Shown: positions 48,401 to 59,778 of the stretch, piece after piece
Layout: each line of letters begins with the position of its first letter
How positions within the stretch are numbered: the stretch's first letter is position 1
Origin: Paragordius varius
Taxonomy: Eukaryota > Nematomorpha
DNA: 64,000 nucleotides
Direction of reading: 5' to 3'
NCBI GenBank assembly: GCA_964247055.1
Contig: OZ176051.1
Coordinates: forward strand, 12,896,001 to 12,960,000
Program-made: the position numbers and the translations under genes
The notes under the pieces: generated by a model
The model's input: only the letters and a program-made list of their open reading frames with translations
Told to the model about the DNA's origin: nothing
Databases searched by the model: none

Positions 48401-50881
48401 GATAAACTACGGAATTTGGATTTGTTGGATCGTTGTTTGAAAGAAACTTTGAGATTAAGGCCACCCCTGTTAACCCTAATGCGATTGTGTAAAAAGGATA
48501 TTGACGTTTCCATTTATAATGGTAAATATATTTTCTGATTTTATTATTAACTTGGATTGCTAATAAATGAAAATTATTGTTAAAAGTTTTTCCAATGTTC
48601 ATTTTTTATTTGTTCTTCAGACCTTTTGGGATAGTTTTATGGCAAAGGGCTATATAAAATTTAGATATATTTAAAAAAAAATATTTTTTCCATTGGACCA
48701 AATTTATAAATATGCTTTCATTAGCCCTTTATAGGCGCATGATGCTAAAAAATTTTATAAATATTATAAAATTGTAAAAAAATCCGTATACCAAATTTTT
48801 TTTCCCCCATTTTTTTCTTTAATTTTTATGATATCATGAATACAACAGGCAAAAATATATATTATGGTTGTAAAATATAAATAATTAAGGAAAGCTTTTA
48901 GATTGCAATCTAACCAGCAATTTTTTGACAGTTATCGATTTTAATATCAGCTGTTCGTTTCAATCGTATTCTGAAACGAACTGAGTTTGGGAATTTCGAA
49001 GTCAAAAAAATTGTAAAAATTTTAAGAGTTTCTATCAAAGACAGGAGTAGAGGGTTTAATAATTGAATTTTAACCGCAATAACTTTTCAAAACAGTAGTG
49101 TGCTGAATACTTTAAATTTTGGGCTAGAGAACTACCCCAAAATGTTATCACCTACTAAAAAAGGAAAAGGTCATAAAGTATTAATTCAGTTTAATATATA
49201 TATATATATATATTGAGTCTAATTTTTCGCAGACCTGTTAATATGTGTATAGGTTAAAAAAATAATTGTTTAAAGGTGGTAATAATTCGTGATTTTTGTA
49301 AGAGAAAGATATATATAAATTATTTATTAACTAAATATACATCCTTAAAATATACACTAAAGCCCCATTATTGGAAGATTATATATACCATTTACAGTTC
49401 AGAAGATACCCTCGAACAATTCATAATTATCCTAAAAATTATATGTTTTCGAACTAATATATTATTAATATGATACACATCTTTATAGCATAGTTTAATA
49501 TTTTTTCAGCATAAATTTAATTTTAAACAAAATTACATTTTTTTAATAATATATTAAAATACAGGTAATTTTTAATTTTAAAAACACATAATTTATTTGA
49601 GGGTGAATTTGAATTGTTCAAGGGTGAATTTGAATCGTAAATGGTATATATCTATATATTAATCACGATTCTTTAACCAAAATTTGCAGGGAAAAAATCG
49701 TATACTATCCCACAAGGTTATCAAGTGTGCGTATCACCAACTTTTACACAACAGTTGCAAACTTATTGGGGACAAGGTCTCAATGCCCATTTTAATCCAG
49801 ATAGGTATTTAGAATTTAAATTTTTTTAGTTAGAATTGTTAAAATTTAATCAATCTATTTTTATGTTAAAAGCATTGTAATTTGGCATTCAGTTCTTTGA
49901 AATTCGATTGTAGTTTTGTAATTTTATTAACATCAAAAAATGTAAATGGAAAATTTGTATTGTAAGAAAAAGTAATGTAATTGTATATAAGATGTTTCAT
50001 GCTGATATCAATAATATTTAGTTTAATTTTTAACCTGTTGAGTATCTATTGTAAGACATTTGTTTTGGTAAATGATAATTGTGGAGTCATTAATAGCACA
50101 TTCTTTTATACCATGTACACAATATAGTCGTGGATTTCCGTTTGCTCTTTAAGTGTTTGGTTTGGCTTCTTTACACTCCTATGTTTTAAAAATTACTATA
50201 AAATTTTCAATTTCAATTCTTAAATTTGCCACAAAAATAAATATGTACCTTTTAATTATTTTATTTTTTCACCATAGATTTCTCCGTAAATCTATTCAAG
50301 ATAACGTTGATTCAATAGTTTCACCGACCAATTGTGATGGAAAAACACAAAATATTACTTGTGATAAGAATGAAGTTGGCAATGGCCATAAAATACAGGA
50401 CGAGCCTTCAAAATGTCCGTTTGCTGCTTTGAGGCGGACAACAGCCTCGAGTTTTGGCAAATTATTTGAAAAAAGTTTACTTCTAGGTCTGAACTCTACT
50501 TCAGAAATGTTAGTCAGTAAAGAAAATTCTAACAAGTTTCAACAAGACCACCCTAAAACTATAGAAATGGATGAAATGAAGTTGTCATCATCACAAAATC
50601 TGGAAAATGATGCGGGCGGAAGTACGAAATATGCTTATTTCCCTTTTGGGGGTGGTAGGCATAGATGTGTGGGTGAGGCCTTTGCCTACGTTCAAATTAA
50701 AACGCTGGTTGCTCTGTTAATCACAAATTTTAAATTTACGCTAAATATGGGTAATAACAATCCCTCCTCCGCCGTGCTATTAGATAATCAAGATCCTTCA
50801 CTGCATATCAATTATAAAACGCTTATAAGTACCCCACTTAAACCGATGATTGCGTTAGAGCTGAGACGCCGCAATCTATAA
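36401..50881 (+). CDS. CYP51: sterol 14-alpha-demethylase (cytochrome P450 family 51), 11 exons
   Basis: Exons 36401-36511, 36595-36699, 37217-37393, 38172-38391, 42523-42640, 43310-43515, 46778-46944, 47775-47841, 48360-48521, 49690-49804 and 50278-50881 join in frame into 683 residues. Diagnostic parts: N-terminal membrane anchor (residues about 13-30), [17 protein letters not shown] (about 50-66), VVYDVPHN with [12 protein letters not shown] (about 124-143), I-helix AGQHTSSTT (345-353), ExxR in KETLRLRPP (E419, R422) and heme loop [13 protein letters not shown] (Cys613). The enzyme removes the 14-methyl group of lanosterol-type sterols in the ER. The family is normally about 500 residues; the excess is an acidic, polar stretch in exon 6 and about 110 extra low-complexity residues before the heme loop in exon 11. 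The donors of exon 6 (GTACAA) and exon 7 (GTTTTT) are weak but the phases agree. No stop or shift was seen. Confidence 0.95.
37342..37735 (+). repeat. tandem duplication carrying the end of CYP51 exon 3
   Basis: A unit of about 195 bp starting in exon 3 is repeated. The last 48 coding bases (37346-37393) reappear at 37541-37588 with one synonymous change, preceded by TTATTTAG and followed by GTAATT, so the copy looks like a small exon inside intron 3. The intronic half (GACAATTAACAAATATTTGA) is also duplicated. Confidence 0.85.
37665..38010. repeat. decayed hAT-like MITE fragment in CYP51 intron 3
   Basis: AGAGGTGAAATGGCTTCGCGGGC resembles the GC-rich shoulder of the CAGGGGTG family, and the downstream words (TTTATTGCCAAATTTGGGG, ATTTTACTTTGATTTCG) match the copies near 33.5 and 63.9 kb. 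The limits are rough. Confidence 0.4.
38690..41700 (+). pseudogene. APE-type LINE in CYP51 intron 4
   Basis: Order: inverted leader segment (38690-38835), endonuclease (38840-39500: [42 protein letters not shown]), linker (39607-40212, ending [20 protein letters not shown]), RT core (40445-40920: [36 protein letters not shown]), zinc finger [17 protein letters not shown] and FKCLNC (40930-41065), [32 protein letters not shown] and an [11 protein letters not shown] tail (about 41475-41500). A frameshifted part (40200-40445) and stops near the endonuclease make it inactive, but the RT core frame of 328 codons is intact, so it is fairly young. It shares its architecture with the minus-strand LINE at 30-33 kb. 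Confidence 0.9.
41700..42522. other. rest of CYP51 intron 4, nothing further seen
   Basis: AT-rich intronic sequence between the LINE tail and exon 5. I find no ORF or repeat pair. Confidence 0.4.
43101..43184. repeat. inverted repeat hairpin in CYP51 intron 5
   Basis: ACAACAAAGGGCAGTATTAT at 43101-43120 is answered by ATAATACTGCCCCCTTTGTT at 43162-43181; about 23 bp pair across a loop of roughly 35 nt, with a 2-base bulge. It may be a very short MITE or a structured intron element. Confidence 0.65.
43830..43925 (+). repeat. degenerate copy of the CYP51 exon 7 start, copy 1
   Basis: GATAATAGCCAATATGATTGATACTTTCATG resembles the exon 7 border (ATAATAGCTGATATGATTGATACATTTATG at 46771). The upstream word AATTGATAATAGCC is itself repeated at about 43918. 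The copy lacks the rest of the exon. Confidence 0.5.
44060..44400. repeat. MITE family 2, left half, split by later insertions
   Basis: After a (ATC)n run (about 44055-44072), TTTCAAATTCACCCTCGAAC and CCTAAAATAAATTACGTG match the left end of MITE family 2. The inverted right half is at 46490-46628. The LINE tail and LTR element lie between them. Confidence 0.55.
44440..44892 (+). pseudogene. LINE 3' fragment
   Basis: Encodes only the C-terminal LINE part: [31 protein letters not shown] and [13 protein letters not shown]. It is homologous to [17 protein letters not shown] and RLYGHTQRR of the 38.7-kb LINE but clearly diverged. It is strongly 5'-truncated and is cut at its 3' end by the LTR element starting at 44893. 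Confidence 0.8.
44893..46387 (+). mobile_element. young short non-autonomous gypsy-type LTR element
   Basis: LTRs 44893-45184 and 46096-46387, 292 bp each and identical as far as I can read, start TGTTATGC and end GATAACA. The 5-bp target duplication ATAGC flanks both ends (44888-44892 and 46388-46392). TTGGTGGCAATTCGAG follows the left LTR and AAGGGGGAAGTGA precedes the right one. The interior of about 0.9 kb holds gag-derived sequence with a nucleocapsid knuckle (CGKPNHFA) but no complete gene. It looks like a recent insertion of a non-autonomous, broken-coding element; family Ty3/gypsy by kinship with the 9-16 kb cluster. Confidence 0.92.
46490..46628. repeat. MITE family 2, right half
   Basis: Repeated GAATTTGAATTGTTCGAAGG units and the end GTAATGGTATATAT mirror the left half near 44060. 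The coding exon 7 begins 150 bp downstream. Confidence 0.55.
46640..46735 (+). repeat. degenerate copy of the CYP51 exon 7 start, copy 2
   Basis: GATTAATTTTCTAT followed by GATATGATTGATACTTTTAT repeats about 112 bp further on, immediately before and into exon 7 (GATTAATTTTCTAT at 46748, GATATGATTGATACATTTAT at 46780). It also matches 43830-43925, including AGAAAACTTTTT. Confidence 0.55.
47481..47678. mobile_element. MITE family 2 copy in CYP51 intron 7
   Basis: Starts ATATACCATTTACAGTTTAA with CACCCT words and ends with AGGGTGAA words and AAATGGTATATA. It is 198 bp with inverted ends and subterminal CAATTCAAATTCACCCT units. Confidence 0.75.
49381..49651. mobile_element. MITE family 2 copy in CYP51 intron 9
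   Basis: Left end ATATATACCATTTACAGTTC with CCCTCGAACAATTC; right end AGGGTGAATTTGAATTGTTC and GTAAATGGTATATA. 271 bp, non-coding. Confidence 0.78.
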
Positions 50882-51208
50882 TTTTAAACCTTCACAGTTT
50901 TTGTAGATTATTTATTTTATGTTTATCGCACACCAAATATTGCTGCTTATTTGCTCATTTTGATGTATGTATATGTAGATTTTTTGAGTCAACTATATAT
51001 AATGTGATATCACCTACCACTATATACAACATCTTTAACATACATTGTTTAATAACATTTTTTAGCTTTTTTATTCACAAGCATATGCGCCCAATAATTT
51101 GTGATAATTAGCATTAAATTTTTTCAATGGTGCATCATCTATTTTTATAACAATTTATTTTTATTATTTCGGTACTATTAAATATTTTCACAAGGTCGCT
51201 TTTTGTAC

Positions 51209-51735
51209 AGTTTAAATTGAATTTATACAGACAAATATAATAGCTTGAGGATTTTTACAGTAAAAATTGAAATTATATGGACAAAACGTAAAAAAAGAAT
51301 TTTTTAAAAGATTACCATACTTTTTTAAACCTTTTATCCTATAAAAATCATTCAAATACATTAATAAATGTGCTACCAATTTACATTTCCATTTAATACT
51401 TTTCACTTTAATGAGTTATAGTAAAAATATAAAAAAATATGTGCTCTTTTGGGAAAAAATATTGTCGTTATATTTTTACGTTTTGTCCGTATAATTTCGA
51501 TTTTTACTGTGTAAAAATTCAACCATATAATTAATTCTAGATTTTTAACTAAAAACTTATTGTTTTATGTTGCAAAATGAGAAATAGATACTTCAATTAG
51601 TAACAAATTAAAATATTTATATAATTGTAACGAAATAGTCTATGTAAAAAATATAAGGTTTAAAAAAGTATGATTGCCTGTTCTTAAACACATTATTTAC
51701 ATTTTGTCTGTATAATTTCATTTTTTAACCGTTAT
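51209..51735. mobile_element. MITE family 1 copy interrupted by another
   Basis: CAGTTTAAATTGAATTTATA with CAGACAAAT near 51209 pairs with TTTTGTCTGTATAATTTCAT near 51704. Without the inner copy (51258-51509) it would be about 275 bp, the normal size of the family. Confidence 0.6.
51258..51509. mobile_element. MITE family 1 copy, best preserved
   Basis: CAGTAAAAATTGAAATTATA at the left is answered by TATAATTTCGATTTTTACTG at the right; the next inner words (GGACAAAACGTAAAAA and TTTTTACGTTTTGTCC) also pair. It is 252 bp and is preceded by TA. It is inserted in an older copy of the same family. Confidence 0.8.
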
Positions 51736-53959
51736 TTATACTTAATTGATACAGCTTAATACAAAAATATTTAGTAATGAATTATTTATAGTTTTGAAAT
51801 TGTTAATTTATTACATTTTTTCACATATAAAATTTTTTATATAATTCATTTTTACCACATCCACATAGTCAAACTATGATCTTTAAATATTGAGCTTAAT
51901 ATGTTCCATTTTTTTCATAATTGCATTTTTAAAACTGTAGTTTTAATAAAATTGTGCTTCTTTTTTATGAAATTTAGTCATTAATAAATTTGAAATATAT
52001 ATTTTCATCGATAAAACCAAATATTAAGTTGATATCACAAATCTCTTTTTAACAATAAGGTTGGTATTCATTGTTGTATTTTACATAGTAAAATAATATT
52101 AATAAATTAAGGAATATATTACATTTAAATGATAAAACCATAGTAAAATCTACATATAGGTCAATTTATATATGTATGACTTTCATAAACATATCATAAT
52201 TATTAAATAAAATAATATTAAAAAAATAAATTACTATCATTCAAAAAAGTATTGATATCTATCAGATTTAGAATAATTGATCTCCTGATATAAAGATAAT
52301 TTAAAAGATATAAGGTGCAAAATTACCGAAATTAATATTATCTGTGGTAATTACAACTTTGACATTTTCTGTTTAATTTAAGGTTTCGAATGATAAAAAT
52401 TATGTTTTATAGCCTAATACATGAAATTTAAACATTATTATCTAAATTAATTAATCTCCTAATTTTTAATTTTGGCAGTAGAAAAAAACGGAATTTAAAG
52501 CAATAAAATGTTTGGGCATTTTTTTAAATCCCTAATAAAACATTTTATTTAAAAAAAACATTATATTTGATTTGTGTGGTTTATAGGGCCAGGTATATTA
52601 GTCCAAAGAATTAATTAATTATATAATATAAGCTATGCCTTATTATATCTTAGTTTATTTTACAATTATTTTGGTTTATGGTTGATCCTCGTAAAATAGC
52701 AGAAATAAAATGTCGCGACCTAATAACGAATGAGAATATCTGGCATACAATAATTACGATTTTAAAAAATAAATGACCGACATAAATTTTCAAGTCACCA
52801 ATCGCCGAAACTGGATTCCAGTCTTTAACCAAAAACATTTAAAAAATATCGTTTTGAAAAGTAAGTCATTGCTTAAAACATATTAATAATCTGGATAATT
52901 TGGGAACAATTGTCAAGTTAAAAATATGTTCAGTTTTTCGTTTAATGTCGCAGGTTGCCTATTTTTTTGATTCGGTAGTGATATGCTAAAATCTTTTAAT
53001 CTAAAATTCGCTACTCATTCCATACATATATAGTAGGTTTGGCACAAAAAACATAAAATGGTTGCAATTATACACCCTTGTTTTTAGAAATGTAAATTAA
53101 TGCGTAACAACCAACTAAATAACTACATTACACTCTAACTAATGTGATTAAATAAAAAGTGTCCACTTTCTCGTGAATATGAATATTGCATAAGACAAAA
53201 TATTTTATATTATTAAAATGGTTATTATGCGGATAATTAGCACTGAATATTAGAGAATTGGGAATATTTCTTGGAAAAACAGTTCATGTGGTTAAATTTT
53301 TAATGCGAAAATATTCGTAGTTTAAAAAATGTTTTAGAAAGGTGTGTGTTTGATAAGTACTAACATTTTGGATAAATCATTTTTCTCAAGATATTTTAGT
53401 TAATCATTAAGTTTATATTAATCCTTAAATATGCAAAAACAGGTTAAACGGTTCTGAATTTTGCTTGGTCTATATATTAAGCACCAATTTAATTTCATTC
53501 TAACTGAGCACCACCCGGTTTTAGTTCCATTTAATTTCAAATCCTAATTAACTATTTTAAAACAACAAATAATATGGCTGACTTTATTATAATTAGATTA
53601 CATATAGATACATAATAAAGGCCCACATTTAAAATCTTAAAACCGAATTTCATTTTTTAAATTAATATCAAAGGCATGGCGCATAGATTATGCCAAAGAT
53701 GTAATTTCGATTCTAAAAATTTATCAAACTTGATATTGCTTTTTAGAGAATAATTTAGTCAGGGTTTTGTCTCAGGGAGTCCTTTAGATAAAAAATGTAC
53801 TAAAATTCATTTGCGAATAGTAAAGAAAAAATTTGACGAGAGCTAAATATTTATTGCCAACGGCCGAGCACCATATAATACCAACAAATACATTCCTAAT
53901 CGACACATAAGATATTTTATACAGACAATCTTAAAACATCGTTTTGTCAGGCATTTTCT
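51736..53959. other. gene-free AT-rich stretch
   Basis: I see no ORF with a credible composition, no splice-linked frame, no RNA gene and no clear repeat pair in this 2.2-kb intergenic stretch. Confidence 0.45.
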
Positions 53960-53967
53960 ATATATCT

Positions 53968-56306
53968 AAGGTGACCAGACGTCCCGCTTTTTCACACTTT
54001 GTCCCGCGTCCCGCTGCGTTTTTGAAATGTCCCGCTTTTTCACGATTATATAAAAAAAATTTAAAATACATTTAAATTTTTTATAAAAAATTATTTTTTT
54101 TATCCGTTTAAATTTTTTACCATTAGTTATCTTTAAAATCTATATCAATTTTAAATTAAAGTTTTTTATTTTTAAATTAAAAATATTTATTTTTTTCAAA
54201 TTTATATCATATGATTATACATTTTGCTTCCTAATCCTACTGCCAACATTATCAAAAAGACAAATTAATATCACAAATCGGTAGCTTATACGTTTACTCC
54301 AGAAAATTAAGGTAATATAATATTTTTTTATATTAATATTAGTTTAAAATATGAGCACAAAAAGAGGTTGTAAATTTAACGATGATTTAATGAAAGAATT
54401 TCCTTTTATCAAAAAAAGAATGAATCATTTGTTAAATGTCTTATATGCGAGGGGGAATTCACCCTAGCACATAACGGCAAGCGTGATATTACAAAGTATA
54501 TGGAAACACAGAAACATAAAAAATATTTAGATATGGGGGCATCATCTTACAAAATGAGCGATTTTTTTCGAAAAACCGCTTTTGGAGAGGAAGAAAAAAA
54601 TTTGGCACTAGCTGAGGGCGTGTTATCTTTTCACGCCGTTAATCACAATCATTCCTTTAGATCTATGGACTGTACCTCACAGGTTATTCGCACCTTATTC
54701 AATAAAAAATTTACATGTACCCGTACAAGGGCTAAGCCATTGAATGCAATGTCCTTTCGCCACATGCATTTTCTGAAAAACAAAAAGATTTACTGAAAAT
54801 TAATTTCATATCGCTATACTTTGATGCATCTCACAAGGAAACAAAATTATTTCCCACTTTAATAAGATATTTTGATCCAGAAACTGGAGTAATTATAATT
54901 TTAGATTTTATTTCGCTACCCGGTGTAAATTCCGACATAAGTTTTACTTCAATAATGAATATTTTAGAAAATAATAATTTAAAAGGCAAAAATATTGCCC
55001 TGATACCATTACGAACTTCGGTGGAAAAGCAAGGAGGGGAACAAAAAACATTTTTTATAAATTACAGATAATATTAATCAAAACATTATTGACGTTGGGT
55101 GTGTAACGCATATAACACACAGCGCTATTCAAACAGCTGCTGATTAGTTACCCCTAGATGTGGAAAATGTAGTTGTTAAGGTATATTCCTATTTTTATAT
55201 ACACGGTACGTGTTGAAACGCTTAAAGAATTCTGTGCAAATGCAGAAGTTCAATATTAAAAAATGCTTGGATATTGTAAAACTCGTTGGCTTGCTCTTCT
55301 GCCAGCTATCGAAGGAATTTTAAAAAATAATCCTTTAAAATCCTATTTTTTATCACAGGACAAATGTCCTACAACTTTGGAAAAGTTTTTTGAAAGTGAG
55401 TCTTCAATATAGTTAGAGTTCCTACATAATCAAGCTTCTCTCTTTCAAAATGTTATTAAATTGATAGAAAGTGACAAAACTTCGGCAATCGAAGTAGCCA
55501 ATGAAATTAGTAACCTAAAATACCAATGTCAAAAAAGGTTATAAAATAATTTTATACCAGTAACCATCCGCAATATTATAAATAATTTAGAAAAACATGG
55601 CTTAATAAATCGCCAAGATATCCTGTACCATTAAAAATGTTTTATACAAACTGTAAAGATTATTGGAAGACTGGACGGTGCAATTCAATCAAATTGATCA
55701 TTTTTTCTATGGATTACATTAAAACCAGAATTTAATTGGTGTGATGTTCAAAAATCATTTCTGCATCTCCCAAAAATTGCAAAAAAGTAGCCTTTTAAAA
55801 TATATTAATAATGAAAAACTTAAATTATGGACAACAGAAAAAAATACAGTAGAAAAGAAATGGTTAGAAATATTTCATCATTTTGGAACAAACTATGTTC
55901 CATACAATATTTCAAAAATTGTAGAAATTGCATTATCTTTACGTGGAACCAACGCTGCTACTGAGCGCGTTTTATCCACAGTAAATCAGATGTGGACATC
56001 GGAAAAATCAAATTTAAATGTTGAAACTTTACCATTTTATCTGTCAAATATAATTTGACAAATTCTTGTGAAGACTTCTACAATATTTTATAAAATGATG
56101 ACAATCTGCTAAAACGCATTCACTCAAATAAATATTATACCAAGGAATTAAATATTTTTTTATATTTATAATGTATTTGTGTTAAAAATAAATAAATACT
56201 ACAATAAATTTTTTGTATAAAAATTTTTGGTTGTACACCCCACCTCATAACCCCCCCCCTTTCTCAGATTTGTCCCGTTTTTTCCTTCAAAAAATCTGGT
56301 CACCTT
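53968..56306 (+). mobile_element. hAT DNA transposon, decayed, both ends present
   Basis: Inverted ends AAGGTGACCAGA and TCTGGTCACCTT bound 2339 bp, flanked by ATATATCT and ATATATAT, a 7-of-8 match to the 8-bp duplication hAT elements make. Further words inside the ends (GTCCCGCTTTTT, and TTGTCCCGTTTTTTCC) are subterminal. One transposase gene fills the middle. Confidence 0.9.
54351..56058 (+). pseudogene. hAT transposase pseudogene
   Basis: Starts MSTKRGCKFNDDLMKEFPFI. A shift in the A-run near 54411 separates this from a BED-like finger (FVKCLICEGEF, then DITKYMETQKHKKY). Middle pieces include SLYFDASHKETKLFPTLIRY (about 54810) and TRWLALLPAIEGILKN (about 55275), a core block of this transposase group. 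The C-terminal dimerisation region is well kept (55860-56055: IALSLRGTNAATERVLSTVN, then MWTSEKSNLNVETLPF). At least five stops or shifts interrupt it (for example after 54795, near 55070, 55148 and 55410), so it cannot make a full protein. Confidence 0.88.
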
Positions 56307-56314
56307 ATATATAT

Positions 56315-57310
56315 CTGTTAATATACTGCGAAGTTAAGAGGAAAGCATAAATTTAATTATATTTATTAACATATGCTAATAAATATATCTTTTTAAATTG
56401 AGATTAATTCTGGAATCGAATAAGTTATGAACGAAACCGAATTGCACAAGTTGTCTTTCTATAAGATATTGTAATTCTGTTGCTAATTCTGTGGGTAACG
56501 ACGAATGTTTGTTTAAGATCTCAATGTTGTGAATTAAATTAAAAATAAATTTTATAAAAACTCGAATTTCGGCGCAAAGGCATCATTAGTTGTGTAAAAA
56601 ATAAACTTAAAATAATGTAAACCTTGCTATCTAAGAAAAAAAAGATAATTTAAATAACTTATCTAAATTACAGTAAAATAAATATAACTAAAAATTTAGG
56701 GCCCCATGCGGCTCGGGGGCGGTTTGATAGTGTTTTATGGTTTCGTAATTACAAATTATAATAGCTTACGAATCCATATGAAAGAAGCATCTTACTAGGA
56801 ATTGATAAAAATAAGTTGGCAAATTATATTAATTTTATTATTAATTTATTTTTAATCGATATAATTTTATTGAGGATTTTAAATCTTATTTTACAATATT
56901 ATTTTATTATGCATTTAAAAGGTCAAAAGCCTATAATTAAATGTGGGGTCCTGACTACATAACGATAGATATTAAACAAATTTTGGATATAATAATTATA
57001 TAAAAAAATTTTGTAGAGGCTTAATATATCCATTTTTACATAAACCAGAAATCTTCTTTAACTATCAATCAAATAAGATATATCTTTTAAATTGGTTTCG
57101 TTTACAAGACAGTAGCACATGGTATAAAAAAACAACTTTGTCCATAGTTAAAATAAATTCAATGTAAAATATAGGAATAAAATTGTTTTATTTCAACCAC
57201 TTTTTATTTGTTATCATACGTTACTGTAAATTATAATGCTAAGTTTTTTTATACATTGTTGCGTTGTTGTAAAAACATCATAAAAAACCAAAAAAATAAA
57301 ATTATTTTTA
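56315..57310. other. intergenic, no gene seen
   Basis: AT-rich stretch between the hAT element and the actin promoter region. I see no ORF or repeat pair. Confidence 0.4.
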
Positions 57311-57320
57311 CCATATAAGG
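57311..57320 (+). promoter_or_regulatory. CArG box 1 upstream of actin
   Basis: CCATATAAGG is a perfect CC(A/T)6GG, the binding site of serum response factor. It is 474 bp before the actin ATG and is followed by AAAT, like box 2. Confidence 0.75.
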
Positions 57321-57393
57321 AAATGTGAAATGATTAAGGAAAGAAAGTAAACAAACAAAAATGTTTCCACGTTTTCATGTATGACTCACATTA

Positions 57394-57403
57394 CCATATA
57401 AGG
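57394..57403 (+). promoter_or_regulatory. CArG box 2 upstream of actin
   Basis: A second identical CCATATAAGG, 83 bp after the first. Paired CArG boxes are a known trait of animal actin promoters regulated by SRF. Confidence 0.78.
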
Positions 57404-57447
57404 AAATTTTAAGGCACGCCTTATAAACACAACATATTATTATATTA

Positions 57448-57455
57448 TATATAAG
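57448..57455 (+). promoter_or_regulatory. candidate actin TATA box
   Basis: TATATAAG lies 45 bp after the second CArG box. That would put the start near 57480 and leave about 310 nt of leader. GGTAAGAT near 57610 and ACCTTTAG near 57740 could bound a leader intron, as many actin genes have. Confidence 0.45.
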
Positions 57456-57772
57456 TACATATAAACAAGTGTGTGTAAATACCTATTTCTAGAATTGCAT
57501 AAACAATTTTTCAAATTATTTTTATTTTTATATTGTAATTCCCCTGATTTATATTATACACATTTTTTTCTAACGACTTTATAATTATATTGATTCCCTA
57601 CTCCAAATTTGGTAAGATTATATATATATTTTTGCACTTGGTTGCTAAAATTACACGGAAATTTTTGCTATATAATATTAACCTCTATTTTGTGCCCGTT
57701 AATTTAATTATAACAACTTTCCTTTATAATTACCTTTAGAAAACCTTTAAATTTTTTGGCAAAAACTTTTAA

Positions 57773-59389
<1,617 letters not shown>

Positions 59390-59743
59390 ACCCAATCATT
59401 CATTCACATTCCCCGTTATTATATTTTATCTATTGCCAAATTTGCGTGTGACCTTATATTTTTTGTATACATCTAAACCTACTTATAAACATTTTTAAAA
59501 GAATCTTGTGGTTTAACGCACACTAAAAACACATCATATCATGTACATATATTTAAAACCCCTGAAGTAGCTACACTTTGTGATAATAGCTTTAATATAT
59601 ATTTTAGTTAATTATCTCTCATATAGTAGGACTTTGCTAAGATAACTTTCATTTTCTGCCTAACATGTTTTTTATTAATTTATACGTAACATTCTTAAAC
59701 TTTTCATAACCATTACATTATTTCATATTGTATACACACCAAC

Positions 59744-59751
59744 TAATAAAT
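59744..59751 (+). terminator. candidate actin polyadenylation signal
   Basis: AATAAA within CTAATAAATTGG, about 355 nt after the actin stop, shortly before the 3' end of the convergent gene. Position is approximate to a few bases. Confidence 0.35.
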
Positions 59752-59778
59752 TGGATAATTTGTTAAAATTTTTGCACT

